Shown: positions 33,925-44,875, counted from the stretch's first letter. The stretch is DNA of 64,000 nucleotides from Piezodorus guildinii (GCA_023052935.1 CM041292.1:28230954-28294953), one strand, 5' to 3'. The notes: generated by a model from the sequence alone, not told the origin. A program made the numbers and translations.

Positions 33925-34480
33925 TTATTTTTTTTTTTTTTTTTTTTTGCTCAACCATAATTCTGTGAGGCATAATTACATATGGGTTTAATTATGTACT
34001 AAATTTTTGTCAAATTTTCATTTTCACCATTTGAATAAAAGGAAGGAAAATATTTGTTTTAAGAGAGGCTCTCTTTTTCACCTAGAAATTTAGATTGATA
34101 AATTTTATTATAATGGAATAAATACTGTTTTGTATTAACATATGAACGTTATAATTCGTAAAGTAAACGTGTTTTCTTGTTAGAGTCCCAATTTTGAAAT
34201 AGCTGTAAGAGAATTAGTGGGTTCGTCGTATCCTGCAAAAATCGCAGTTGGATCGCAGTCAATGACAGGGAGTTGGAAGGTTGGTCGATTGTATATGTGA
34301 TGTACTGTAGTGGAGTAAGTGCCGAGCCTGCGGTACTTCTGCAAAGACTTCAGAAAAAATGTCTAAGAAAATAGAGCCGAACATGGAAAAAACTATCAAA
34401 GAAGATGTATTGTAGAATGAGATTAATATATGTAAGGTAGTACAGGTTTTGGAATTTTCTGCCTAAACTTCTCACTGGAA
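33925..34480 (-). mobile_element. Jockey J1 fragment, copy d
   Basis: A T-rich left edge, then GCTCAACCATAATTCTGTGA (equivalent to GCTCAGCCATAAATCTGTGA in copy b). Further in, CCTGCGGTACTTCTGCAAAG and AACTATCAAAGAAGATGTAT match the palm region of copy a (CCTTGCGGTACTCCTGCCAA). Heavily mutated. It lies 100 bases from the CUB exon, in the same strand sense. Confidence 0.6.
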
Positions 34481-34581
34481 TGATTCCAAAGCATTATTTG
34501 TTTGTTTTTTGTAAGATTTTTTTATTTTTTTTACTATATGAACAAGTTTTATTAAAATTTTATAGATAAACTAGGACTCAC

Positions 34582-34832
34582 CCAGGTAGGACCTGCCCCC
34601 TCCTGTTTGGGTAGAGCTCCGGATGTTGGCCGTACCGGAGGTAGACATCGTACTGCTGCTCCGCTCTCGAGTCGAAGCTGAAGTAGGTCTGGTCGGTGAA
34701 ATTGTCCGTGTGGAAGAGAAGCTTCACGAAGCTAGTCTCTGAGATGAAGGTCTGAGGCTGCTCTGTTTCTCCGCAGAACAGCCCTGGGTCTTTGCGATTG
34801 CTCAGCTCAGTCTTTGCGTTCCCGTCTACGAT
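34582..34832 (-). CDS. internal exon of a CUB-domain extracellular protein
   Basis: One spliced exon of 251 bases, read on the minus strand. The acceptor is a pyrimidine tract ending TTTCTTTTTCAG at 34833, and the donor is GTGAGTCC at 34574-34581. It opens in phase 0 and ends two bases into a codon. The 83-residue product has no stop: LFCGE at residues 18-22, ISETSFVKLLFHTDNF at 30-45, then YFSFDSRAEQQYDVYLRYGQ from 50. The Cys-Gly followed by S..(hydrophobic).L.F.(T/S)D and an aromatic F.F/Y strand is the CUB pattern. CUB domains are disulfide-bonded extracellular modules that bind proteins or carbohydrates. Base composition is far more GC-rich than the surroundings. I cannot name the protein; multi-CUB receptors or secreted proteases are options. 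The other exons lie outside the window or escaped me. Confidence 0.85.
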
Positions 34833-35040
34833 CTGAAAAAGAAAATAGAGGGTTAGGGAATCAGTATTTCATGATGTACCGAATAATACCAGAAACATAT
34901 AAACATAGATTTTACATGAAAAGATATAATAGCATGAAAGAAATTCAGTCTTACTTTGAATCGCATACAGGACTGAAACGAAAAGAAACTCTGCGAAGAC
35001 ACCAATTACTACAACATTTACTTGACTAACATTCCACTAA
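34833..35040. other. upstream intron sequence adjoining the CUB exon
   Basis: AT-rich. The 71-codon plus-strand frame at 34814-35029 overlaps the exon antisense and has no domain. Confidence 0.4.
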
Positions 35041-35292
35041 ATGGGTCCAAAACCTAAGGAGTGAGGGTGAGGTTAGGTTAGATTATAGAATTTATAGACA
35101 CTCAACAGCCAAGGTCATTAGTGTCCTGTTTAAGATTGGGTTTTGATCACAGTGGAGGGTATATTGTGTTTTGATCTAGAGTCAGAATATAGTTTTTATG
35201 ATGTTACAATACGTTTTAGTGTCAGAGGCGTATTACACATTCCGCAAATTAGTGGTCCAAGTTCTTCGCATGTAACCTGGAGTGAATTTCTG
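35041..35292 (-). mobile_element. LINE tail with zinc-knuckle-like C-terminus (I-like group)
   Basis: The minus-strand reading LGPLICGMCNTPLTLKRIV, then KLYSDSRSKHNIPSTV, and after several stops WLLSVYKFYNLT matches the C..C..PLTV.HIL..C..Y...R..Y end of I/R1/Loa-type ORF2 proteins. A short 3' region with AGGTTAGGTTAG lies at 35071-35082. Dead and very short. Confidence 0.55.
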
Positions 35293-35949
35293 TAACATGT
35301 CATAACATAATAACAGTATAACATCTGTAACAGAATAACATCTTATTCTTAGTCCAAGTTGAGCGTGGTCCCGGCCGAATCCCCTCCCTCATCCACAGTT
35401 GTGTAAAAAGTACAAATATCTACTGTAAACGTATTAATTTATTAATTCTTCTTGTTATTGCAAAGAAAAAAAAAAAAAACGAATCAAATTGTTACATTGT
35501 GGTTTATTATTTTAGGATATAGCTGTTTATATAGCTGTATAAAGGAAATTAACTAATATGAAAAGCAATAAATAATCCAAAGGAAAATGGTGAATCGCCA
35601 CGGCTGAATTAAAAATAATATATCTCTGATATTTCTAAACCGATTTTAATGATTCTTTTTTCGTTTTGTACATGATAAATATATCGTGTGAAATGGATCA
35701 TTTGATTTAAAAAGAACCTGGAAATAGATTTATTAACTCAAACGGACTGAAATTATAACAATACTTATAACTTCAATGCTTTTTTCTTTTTTAATTTTTT
35801 GCTTTTTCTTGGCTAAGACCCTCTAACTATTTTTTCCTCAATATTTCAAAATAACTGTATTATTGAATTCAATCATATTTAATCGGACGCCATTTTTAAA
35901 ATTATCGGCGGATATCAACGTCTAGGTGTTAGGGACATCGCTGCACTAG
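35293..35949. other. unassigned AT-rich stretch
   Basis: 35365-35400 is mildly GC-rich (GTGGTCCCGGCCGAATCCCC). Nothing recognised. Confidence 0.35.
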
Positions 35950-36630
35950 TATTGGGTTGTGTCACATGAAATGTCCGTTTTAAAGGTAAAGGATTTTTAT
36001 TAAAAATACGATATGAAAACAAGATAATTTTATTCGAAGTATTTACCTCATTTTTCTACACATTTTCCGCAACGTGACACCAACTTTTTTATTCCCGAAC
36101 TGAAAAACTCTGAGCTTTGAATTGAAACAAAATCTGAATACGCACTTTCCACTTGATCATCATTTTCAAAAAGTTTTCCTTTGACGAAGTTGTCTAAATT
36201 CCTGAACAGGTGGTAATCTGTTGGAGACAAGTCGGAAGAATATGGTGGGTGCGGAAGAACTTCGTAGCCCAGTTCTTTCAAGTTTTGAAGCCCAGTTTTG
36301 AAAGATCATGAGATACCCATGTATCGAGCTTTTTTACTTTCACAGTACACTTTAAATGTCTGGAAACTGTAGATGAACTTGCATTTAATTGTGCTGAGTG
36401 TCCTTTAACTGTTTGGTAGGGGTTTCCTTCTACTGTATGTTTGAGGACATCGTTGTCTATTACGGGCGGAGGTCTTCCTCGGGCAAAGTTTTCCAAGTCG
36501 GTATCCCCAGCTGAAAACTTAGCAAACCAACGGCGAATGGTCCGTTCATTAACACTCCCTTTCCCAAACGCCTTGCAAAAATTTCTAGCGGCCTCAGCTG
36601 GTGAATGGCCGAGTTTCCATTTTCATATTT
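35950..36630 (-). mobile_element. mariner deletion derivative (N-terminus joined to C-terminus)
   Basis: The minus strand from 36630: HSPAEAARNFCKAFGKGSVN, ERTIRRWFAKFSAGDTDLEN, ARGRPPPVIDNDVLKHTVEG and LDTWVSHDLSKLG, i.e. the two helix-turn-helix parts and the WV.H(D/E)L motif. After a shift near 36285 comes LKELGYEVLPHPPYSSDLSP, TDYHLFRNLDNFV and VSRCGKCVEK, the end of the catalytic domain with only the third Asp of DD34D. Roughly 150 residues between are gone. TATTGGGTTGTGTCACATG at 35950 is the terminal-repeat side; the opposite terminal repeat is not found. Confidence 0.85.
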
Positions 36631-36714
36631 GGAGGTATACTAAAAAGTGGGTAATTAATTGGGAAGCTAATGTTTATAATACAAAGGTAGAGTATTAGTA
36701 ACTTTTTACTTTAG

Positions 36715-36864
36715 ATAGACTAAGAATAACAGAATTGTACAATTTAAATATACAACATGTCTGGCCAACAGACAGAAGGAACAGAATTAATTACTTATTA
36801 CACAGATGGGTTAATTCGAGTGTTCATATCACACACGAATATCCACACACATATATATATAAAA

Positions 36865-36922
<58 letters not shown>

Positions 36923-37930
36923 AAAATAAAATAAAAACAGTTCTTGAAAAATATTAGGTTGATCAAAATTAAAAATAAATTAAAATATAACAGCGTTTAA
37001 TAAAGATCATATATTACTTTTCTTTCAAAGTGTGATATTAGGAACGTAAGAATCACTGTATTTAAGCGTCTTTTTGGGATAATAAAAAATATTGGAAAAG
37101 TTGGAATTTGAATGAGGAGAGAGAGGCAGCATGGCGAATATGAGTAGGTAGAGAATTCCAGAAAATAGAGGAGCGGACCAGGAAGGAACGATCAAAAGTT
37201 TTAGTTCTATGGGTTGGAAAGTAAAGGTCGGAATGGCGCGATCTTGTTTCAAGAGTGTGGACTGAAGATTTAAACTGTAGGAGACTATGAATGTATGGAG
37301 GGTGTTGGGATCTAATGATTGGTAAAGGAATGATCCTAGGAAATATTGTCTGCGGATTCGGGGGAGGAGCCACTTTCACTCGCCGTAAAAATGGGTTACA
37401 TGAGACCTCTTCGGAGTGCAGAGGACAAATCTTAAAAATATGTTCATGATGCGTTTTAGCCTGTCCTCAAGCATCGTCGGTAGGCCACCATATACTAAGC
37501 AGCAATAGTCAAAGTGGGGGAAAATAAGTGCGGATACAAGGAGATTACGGATGGAAAGTGGAAGAAGACTGCGGGAGCGATTGAAGTATTTCAGGGTACT
37601 TATTGTTCTTCGGGAAATTTGGGCGATATGGGGTTTCCAGGAAAGGGTTTGGTCAATGGTAATGCCCAGGTTTTTGACAGAGGAAGTGAAGGTGATTGGA
37701 TGATCATTTAAGGTGAGACTCGGAAACGTGGTATAGGATCTGAGAAGGGAATTGGAACCAATTAAGATGGCCTGAGTTTTCATAGGATTTAGCATTAGTT
37801 TATTTAAGGTTGCCCAGGCACAGATTTCATCCAGGTCTTCCTGAATATTAGCAAATGCTACTAGTGAATCGGAAGGAGAGAAGGACAAATAGATATGAAA
37901 ACATTCGTTAGAAAACAACAGAGACAATTA
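36715..37930 (-). mobile_element. CR1-like LINE, 5'-truncated
   Basis: 37376-37927 reads DEICAWATLNKLMLNPMKTQ, FTSSVKNLGITIDQTLSW, TLKYFNRSRSLLPLSIRN and FPHFDYCCLVYGGLPTMLED, the thumb and connection region after the palm. A frameshift near 37378 leads to LQFKSSVHTLETRSRHSDLY and SFLVRSSIFWNSLPTHIRHA (37062-37379). The 3' region contains a poly(A)/(TA)n insertion (36841-36920) and ATGTCTGGCCAACAGACAG. It resembles CR1/L2-group LINEs. One frameshift only, so moderately young. Confidence 0.8.
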
Positions 37931-39427
37931 AAAAATGATTGTAGATTACAAAAAAGTTCATTATTGAAAATAATAAACCAAAAGAAGCGATATCAGTAAA
38001 GAAATAGCGGAGATATAGCGTTTTGAAGTTTTAGCAGGTTGATTGGCCATTTTACTTGAATATAAATTGGCGGTATTGCTGGTGAGTCTTTCTTAAGCTC
38101 TTTGATTAATTTATTGCTATCTATTTTAGGTAATTGCCAACTCAGCTATACAAATTGTTATATGACAATATAATTATTTGGAAATAATAAACCATTGTAT
38201 TATAATTTCCAATGTTTTTGTTTTTCTAATGCACGAAGAAGTGTAAAGTTTTGGAACATTTAGAACTGGCTGGACAGCTGAGAGTACTAAGTGATGTTGG
38301 CTACCGACCTGAGTCCTTTTTCGGACCGAGTTCCCTTCTCTCGTTCCCTTATCACCTAAAAGGTCAAGCATTAATTCTGCAAAAGCCGTGCTGTACTGTC
38401 AACACATTCCGCTACGAACAATAGACCAGAATAATTCTCTAGAAAAGCCCCAAGTTTTAAGCTGGCATGTATTTGAAGTAATAATTCACATTCAAGAGTT
38501 TTCCGAAGGGAGTTATTCGACGCCTAATAAGTTTTAACATCACTTTATTGTTCAATATTTCTTGACTACTGGTTTGTTTTTATCATTTATAAAACCATGA
38601 CACTACTTTTGCATTTGTGTCCATATTTTCGGCTACTTTTTTTTAAACTCTGTATGAATCTCTTTGACGCATAGGTAATTTTTTTTGCACATATCTAAAG
38701 TCTCAGCCAATTAATTAAGAGGGCTGAACATTCGTATTTGAATGGAATTTTTTAGTAAGAGTGACTTTGGAGTTTCAGAAGAGTTTTAAATTTTTTGTTT
38801 TAGGGGAAATACGATCTAAATTTCTGATCTCAGCTGCTAACTAATGATACTTATGATCACCAAAAGATTATTGAATACATTTTCATTGTAATGATTTCAA
38901 AACATTCAAAATATTTTTAGGTATTGAACGTCGTGTTTGAGATATATAATAAATTATTAATCTTGATTAGAAAAACATCATTTAATATAGACTTTTAGGT
39001 CACTGCTATTAATTCTATTAATTAATATTTTTATAGATTTTTTTACACTGTTTCTGTAAGTTCCATGATGTTCTGTTTTTATTTGATTTATATATTTTTG
39101 TATTTATTTTCTTACTAAGTAATATTATATTCTGTCTCTAAATGAAAAAAAAAAAAGAAAAAAAAAGAAGTACATTCACACCATACTTACATATAACAAA
39201 TTACATATAAATAAACTAAATAATAAAGAATGAGAAAAATCTAAATTCAAAGTTGAAGTAAACAAAATGAAGATATTTTTTATGCATTGCACTGATTTTT
39301 TTAATTATAATTTTTATATTATTTAGTAATGTTGTGCTTTTATTATTCATACCTCTCTTTTATCTCTGATTTTATTCAACCTTTCTTTCGTATTTGTGAT
39401 GAAACATCGGATTTTTAAAAAAATGTC
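37931..39427. other. unassigned AT-rich stretch
   Basis: GTTCATTATTGAAAATAATA near 37957 recurs at 41967 (GTTCATTATTGAAAATATTA), possibly a shared repeat edge. 38270-38360 is GC-richer (ACCGACCTGAGTCC) without a product. Confidence 0.35.
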
Positions 39428-39440
39428 ATGTTGACTGGAT

Positions 39441-40143
39441 TCTCGCTTAAGCATTCTGATTGTCCTCCACTAACACTTTATAATGATCAGTTACCCAAAC
39501 AAACAGAAACAAAATACTTAGGACTCACAATGGATAGACGCCTGACGTGGAAATCACACGTAACTACCTTAAAAAAAAGACTGAATCATCGACTATCAAT
39601 ACTTAGACGACTTCTTCACCATAAAAACAAACTATCACTAAGCAACAAAATCATCATATACAACATGTTACTTAAACCTATATGGACGTACGGTACTCAG
39701 GTGTGGGGCTCATCCAAAAAATCACACTTGCAGACAATTCAAATCTTTCAATCTAAATTCCTTCGCTTCATCACTCACTGTCCCTTTTACGTAACCAACA
39801 AATCATTACACAAATACCTCAACATACCAATCGTAACGGATATCATTAAAAAATATTACACACATTTTCACGACTCACTCGCTGGACATCCAAACCTACT
39901 GGTACAAACATTACTGACTGATACACTACCACAAAACCCCCCCAAGGAGAGTGAAGCGCCTCTGGAGCAGAGACCTACTTCTTTAGCAGATCTTCCACGT
40001 CAAGGAGTGCCTTCACTGGGAGGTTTCTTCGCTCACGAATTCATAAGAATCCTGAAGGAGGTTTTTCGTAATGGTTTTTATTGTTACAATATATGCCTAA
40101 AGGCATTTGTATATTACTTGTTGTCAAATAAATAAATAAATAA
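39441..40143 (+). mobile_element. Jockey-clade LINE (family J2), 5'-truncated, 13-bp target duplication
   Basis: Flanked by ATGTTGACTGGAT at 39428-39440 and 40144-40156. It reads SLKHSDCPPLTLYNDQLPKQ, TKYLGLTMDRRLTWKSHV, LLKPIWTYGTQVWGSSKKSH, FQSKFLRFITHCPFYVTNKS and the ending RRVKRLWSRDLLL. The last block is out of frame with the rest because of a one-base change at the C7 run (~39938), so the long frame to 40135 is an artefact beyond that point. The tail is (AAAT)n. The apparent start codon at 39428 belongs to the target duplication, not the element. Confidence 0.85.
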
Positions 40144-40194
40144 ATGTTGACTGGATCCTAATTCTATATGATAATAAATAAAATCTTAATGCTT

Positions 40195-40199
<5 letters not shown>

Positions 40200-40252
<53 letters not shown>
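40200..40252. repeat. (TA)n microsatellite
   Basis: About 50 bases of TA. Confidence 0.95.
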
Positions 40253-40256
<4 letters not shown>

Positions 40257-40257
<1 letters not shown>

Positions 40258-40890
40258 AAATGTTCATAATGGTTGATTCACTTTGAAAATTTGTAGTTCA
40301 TAGCGTCTTGTTATGGGATCAAAGAACAAAAAGGTTTGAAGTTGGGAAGGATATTGGAGTTACGAAATGGAATTGAATGTGGACGAGGATTGAATTAGGA
40401 ACGATCCGTCGATAAGAATAGAGAAATAAAAAATTGAGTTAGGTGTCTATAAAAAAAAAAAAAGGTTTATGTAATTTCGGATCGATTTCTTTTCTAAACG
40501 GATGACATAGTTTTGGTCATACCAACATTTCCTGCTAATAGGGTGTGACCTGTCATTCATACATCGGAAGCCTTCATGATTTATTTACTTTATATTCTAA
40601 GAACGGTAGACAGTTTGATTATTATCATTACTTTCAAAAATTTTATTTATCAGGACGGAAGGTCGGTGTGATATGTCAACCTCGACCGCGTTGTAAGGCG
40701 AAAGTACATCAACATACCGAGTGTCCTGAATCGGCGCGAATATAGGTCGATTCGGAGGATAAACAGTGACTTATCGCTATACCGAAATCAGATAAAATGT
40801 GAAAAATATTCGAAAGGAGTTTAAAATCCTCCATCTCAAATTGATATATATTTCTAGATTTTTTTCTCGATATATATTTGTATATATATA
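40257..40890. other. unassigned stretch
   Basis: 40668-40760 is GC-richer (CCTCGACCGCGTTGTAAGGC) with a 66-codon frame of no known family. Confidence 0.3.
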
Positions 40891-40893
40891 TAC

Positions 40894-40894
<1 letters not shown>

Positions 40895-40947
<53 letters not shown>
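40895..40947. repeat. (TA)n microsatellite at the RTE 3' tail
   Basis: TA repeat that passes directly into (AAT)n, the complement of the RTE (ATT)n tail. Confidence 0.95.
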
Positions 40948-40951
<4 letters not shown>

Positions 40952-41720
40952 ATAATAATAGGCTTACCGAAGCCGAAGGTTCTATGCCGATACCACCAAA
41001 CTTCGCATGCACAGACTCGTCCAGTGTTCGCCGGTCAAGCCCTCGAGATCAGCCTTAACGCAATCCTCCCATCGACGCTTCGGCCTACCTTTCGGACGTC
41101 TACCAGTCGGTTCAGCGAATACCGATTTTCTCGGAATCCGTTCCTCACCGAGCCCAAAAACTTTACGCGCCCATTTGAGTCTCCGGGATGCTATCAACTC
41201 AATTATCTGAGCTGCATCTGCAATCCACAGGATACAAGCTCCGCAATTCCGCGTTGTGCAATCTTCTAGTGGCCTCATCTCTCTTCGGACCAAATATTTT
41301 ACGCAGTATCATATATTCAAAAACCTTAAGCCGTTGTTCATCCTATAAAGTAATCGGCCACGCTTCACATCCGTAAAGAACCGCCGGAAGAATAATAGTT
41401 TTATAAATTCTAACCTTTAAGTTTTTAGATAGAAGCCGCGAACTACGTAATTTAGCAACTGAATAATAACACGCATTTCCCACCTTTAACCGGGACTTTA
41501 TTCCTTCTTGGATTTAATTTGTTCTTGTTATCGTTGAACCTAAATACTTGAATTTCTCTACGTGTTCAAAAGTATGCCCTGATATATCAATATCACCAAG
41601 ATCGCCACCGTTTCTGCTACTAATCATATATTTAGTCTTATCGGTATTTAATTTGAGTCCTATTTCTTTACCGGTTTTTATTAACACACTTATATTTAGT
41701 TGTATGGTTTCCGTGTCGGA
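40948..41720 (-). mobile_element. RTE-like LINE, second copy (older)
   Basis: Aligns over its whole length with 21895-22665: same SRRLKWARKVFGLGEERIPR, GRRPKGRPKRRWEDCVKADL and the region of LYGCET, FKYLGS and the ISSRNGGD block. Multiple frameshifts and one block loss. The 5' truncation is just upstream of the DTETIQL codons, so the catalytic YADD is absent. Confidence 0.85.
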
Positions 41721-41802
41721 ATAATAATCGTTTTATAAATTCGAACCATTAAGTTTTTATACAGAAGCCGCGAGCTAAGTAATTTAGCAACTGAATAATA
41801 AC

Positions 41803-41803
<1 letters not shown>
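41721..41803 (-). mobile_element. extra 83-bp RTE fragment
   Basis: ATAATAATCGTTTTATAAAT then TTAAGTTTTTATACAGAAGC repeats the segment 41388-41470 of the neighbouring copy at high but imperfect identity, same strand. It lies between the RTE truncation point and a (TA)n tract. Confidence 0.75.

Positions 41804-41868
<65 letters not shown>
41804..41868. repeat. (TA)n microsatellite
   Basis: About 65 bases of TA, abutting the extra RTE fragment. Confidence 0.95.
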
Positions 41869-41871
<3 letters not shown>

Positions 41872-42329
41872 CTCTAAATGGACGCTCAAATCATTAAGAA
41901 ATTAACGACTACCATCGCCAAGACCACGACGATATAGACATCAATTTTTTTTTAATTATAAATGTTCATTATTGAAAATATTAAACCAAAAATACATTGT
42001 TAACAAATTCAGGGAATTATATCAATGGTCGGAACATCATCGGAATTTACGGTTCTGTCATGGTATTTAAAAAGAGGAAAAATAAAATTAAAAGCATCTG
42101 CATTGTGTAGTGTCGGAAATTTCCACCTATGAGAGTGATGGCCGATGGAACAATAAATAGCAGAGGGAATAACGAGACAATGGTCGAAGGGAGAAGATTA
42201 ATAGAGAACGGGACATCAAAGAGCTTCTTCACACACCGCTGCCTCGAATCCACCACCCACCTCCATGTGTGCCATACGTAGGCAACTGGCCAGTAAACGA
42301 GGAAAGGATTCAGGTATATTTTTAATTTC
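41869..42329. other. unassigned stretch
   Basis: No domain in the 94-codon minus-strand frame at 42047-42331. Nothing else recognised. Confidence 0.3.
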
Positions 42330-43350
42330 AAACAATTTTTTTAAAATAATTTTTATTGATATTTACAACTGTATTAAAAATAATCTGGTGAGGGCAACAC
42401 ACGACTTTCACTTACCTCCGTGTTTAGAATCGATAAAAGAATTTTCAAATACAGTAAAAGATAAAAATGAGTGAAACCATATAAGAATTAGATAAATGGA
42501 ATTTCTATTGAAACATGTGTTCTATTAAAAAATATATTATATTATTATCTAAAATAATCAGTTAGTTTTATCGGCTTTTCATCACTCTCTATTAACTTTT
42601 AAAAGCTTGTGTATGAAATAATATTTTTTCTAAAATATTTAGCTTTCCAACGGTAGATTATACATGTATATTATTGTTCTTAAGTTAAAAAACAAAAATT
42701 TGCATTAAGAAAGTATTTTTTCAGTTATTTCCTTTAGTTGGGTATCGAATTCATTAAATTTATATATTTGCCTGTTTTTCATGAAATTTCAGTTTCATAG
42801 GACTCTTTTCCGTTTCCGCCCGGGAGTTACCGAACACACACACAGACCATTTGCGGAACTTGGTTATTTGGACTCATTGGACCCTAAAACGTGTATTTCC
42901 GTTGAGAACTGGAATTCGAAAATTTTCATGATTGCAATGCTATATATCACTATATATATTAAGTGAAAGTAAAAATACATCAAGTAAATGTGATAGTTAT
43001 ATAATAAACATACATTAAATACATGTGGAGAAGCTTCCCGATTCGAAGCACTCTAAAAATATACTAAACTAAAAGATCCCGGAGCCATCTTCTTTTTAGG
43101 CGCCTCGAAGGATTATCAGGAATTGAAGATGAAGAAAGGATTGAAACTAGTGGGTTAGAGTGGGTATGGAGTGTGTCATGAATGGATTGATACCTGGTCT
43201 GGGCCAAATCAGTAACATGAGGAACATTCCGGTCTTTGTGGATGAGTTTATTCGTGACAAAGTAAGGATCGTTGAGGATTTTAGGAAGGATTTTGGATTG
43301 TAAGGGTTGGATGCGGAAAGAATTTGATGGTTTATTTGAGCCCATAGCTC
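42330..43350 (-). mobile_element. Jockey-clade LINE (family J5) 3' part, interrupted by family A
   Basis: 43064-43345 reads PLQSKILPKILNDPYFVTNK, LIHKDRNVPHVTDLAQTRYQ and PDNPSRRLKRRWLRDLLV, an intact J5 C-terminus. The 3' untranslated part continues leftward to TTTTATTGATATTTACAACT at 42352. A family A copy sits inside it at 42385-42971. Confidence 0.8.
42385..42971 (+). repeat. family A element inserted in a Jockey 3' region
   Basis: CTGGTGAGGGCAACACACGA at the 5' end, AAGTGAAAGTA at the 3' end, a short CA core at 42835-42843. The middle is deleted (GCCTGTTTTTCAT joins directly to GAAATTTCAGTTTCATAGG). Both flanks match the uninterrupted paralogue at 19398-19450. Confidence 0.85.
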
Positions 43351-43625
43351 TACTCCGAAAGTCCAGATTGGTCTTATAAAACTAAATCGAAAGAACTAGT
43401 ACGTTTTACACACACACATCTATATTCATAAACATAATCAAGGATTGTTCATTACTCCAAGTTCAATATATTATAAAGTACTACGTTGTAGAGCAGTAGA
43501 TTCAAAACAATCGATTGACAGCGTCGAAGAACTGTTAAATGATATAAAATTATACCAAAAAAATATAATATTTACAGGAAGTATTTTAATAAATACCGTA
43601 TGATAGCTTTAAGACAATAATGTAC
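43351..43625. other. unassigned stretch
   Basis: Nothing recognised. Confidence 0.3.
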
Positions 43626-44065
43626 TCATTACATTGGGTTATTATATTAGTTTTCATTATAAAATCATGTTTACTTGCTCAACAATGTTTACATACTCTA
43701 AAAAAGGATAAGATAAGGTGATTTTATGCATCAGTTTCAACCGAGATTCCTTATCTTTAAGTGGTATTTCGCTTGCTCAAAATAGAAGAGAAAACAAAAT
43801 CATTGTCGTCATTTAATGATTTTTTATTTCCGAAAAGGAAAACCCGGTGCACAGACGCTAAACAAAATTTGCAGTGTTTTTGGCGATGATACCATAGGAC
43901 AAACACCATCCGTAAGTGGTTAACAAGTCAGAACTTAAGGAATTTTTGACTTGGAAGACGGAAATCGCTCGGGTCGTCCTTCGACTGATGATGATGACCG
44001 AATTCTAAAATTACCTATATTACATAAATATCAATAATATAGTAGACCAAAAAGGGGTCATATAT
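43626..44065 (+). mobile_element. mariner-like transposase N-terminal relic (family M2)
   Basis: Plus-strand traces: YFRKGKPGAQTLNKICSVFG, then DDTIGQTPSV and IFDLEDGNRSGRPSTDDD, equivalent to the KGK.AAQT..KI..V(Y/F)G and FDLED..RSGRP(S) motifs of mariner N-termini. Stops and shifts. No catalytic domain or terminal repeats. Related relics at 54230 and 54628. Confidence 0.7.
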
Positions 44066-44077
44066 AATTATTTCTTT

Positions 44078-44170
44078 ATTTTTTTAAATTTATTTATTGG
44101 AATTTACAAGTGTATAATGGAATACAAGTAAATTAAAGGAAATCGAACTTAATTGTCAGCCCTCATGTCA
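44078..44170 (-). mobile_element. Jockey-type 3' untranslated scrap
   Basis: TTTATTTATTGGAATTTACA and AATACAAGTAAATTAAAGG resemble the J5 3' region seen at 42345 and 19395. Short and diverged. Confidence 0.35.
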
Positions 44171-44250
44171 GAGTAGATTTGGTACAATATTAAAATAAAA
44201 CTGTTGAATACATTCATTTAAACTCAAAATAGTGCTTTAATAAAAAAAAT

Positions 44251-44828
44251 CTGGTGCGGGCAACACGACTTTCAATTACCTCTATTGCGAAAATCAATTT
44301 TAGAAGTTTTAAATACATTTAGAGATTAAAATAAATGTTTAAAGAAACAATTAAATTAAGTTTGAATAGAAACAGGTGTTTTATTAAATAATCAATTATT
44401 TTATTATCTACCACAATCAGTTAGCTTTATCACTTCGTTAGCTTTTCAGATTTCGTGTATATACGTGTAATAGTATTTTTTCTAAAATCTAGCTCTCCAA
44501 CGGTATATTATACATCTGTATTACGGATTTAACGTTCCAAAAACAAATATCGCATAAAAAATATGTTTGCACTGTTCTCCTTTATTTGTTTATCACATTT
44601 GCTCAACTTGCATATTTAGCAATTATTTATCAATTCTTATAAGTTGATGTGCCTGATTTTTTTTTTAATTCTACGAAATTAATGATATTTTAGAGGAAGG
44701 AAATTTAACGGACTCGCGGACTCACACATTAGGAATCAGGGGATCCCTTGAAAACTGGAATTCGAACATTTTAAACTATCGCAATACTTTCCCTTACAAT
44801 ATATTTCATATATAAATAAGTGAAAGTA
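44251..44828 (+). repeat. family A element with hairpin type II
   Basis: CTGGTGCGGGCAACACGACT at the 5' end. The body lacks the CA core and central blocks. The 3' hairpin is TTACAATATATTTCATATAT with AAATAAG, then TGAAAGTA. Confidence 0.8.
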
Positions 44829-44875
44829 AAAAGAACTATGTTTTCAAGATCGAAATGTTTATAGTAAGTAGGACT

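Noticed and set aside
34814..35029. 71-codon plus-strand frame
   Set aside because: It overlaps the CUB exon antisense, has no domain, and extends into AT-rich intron.
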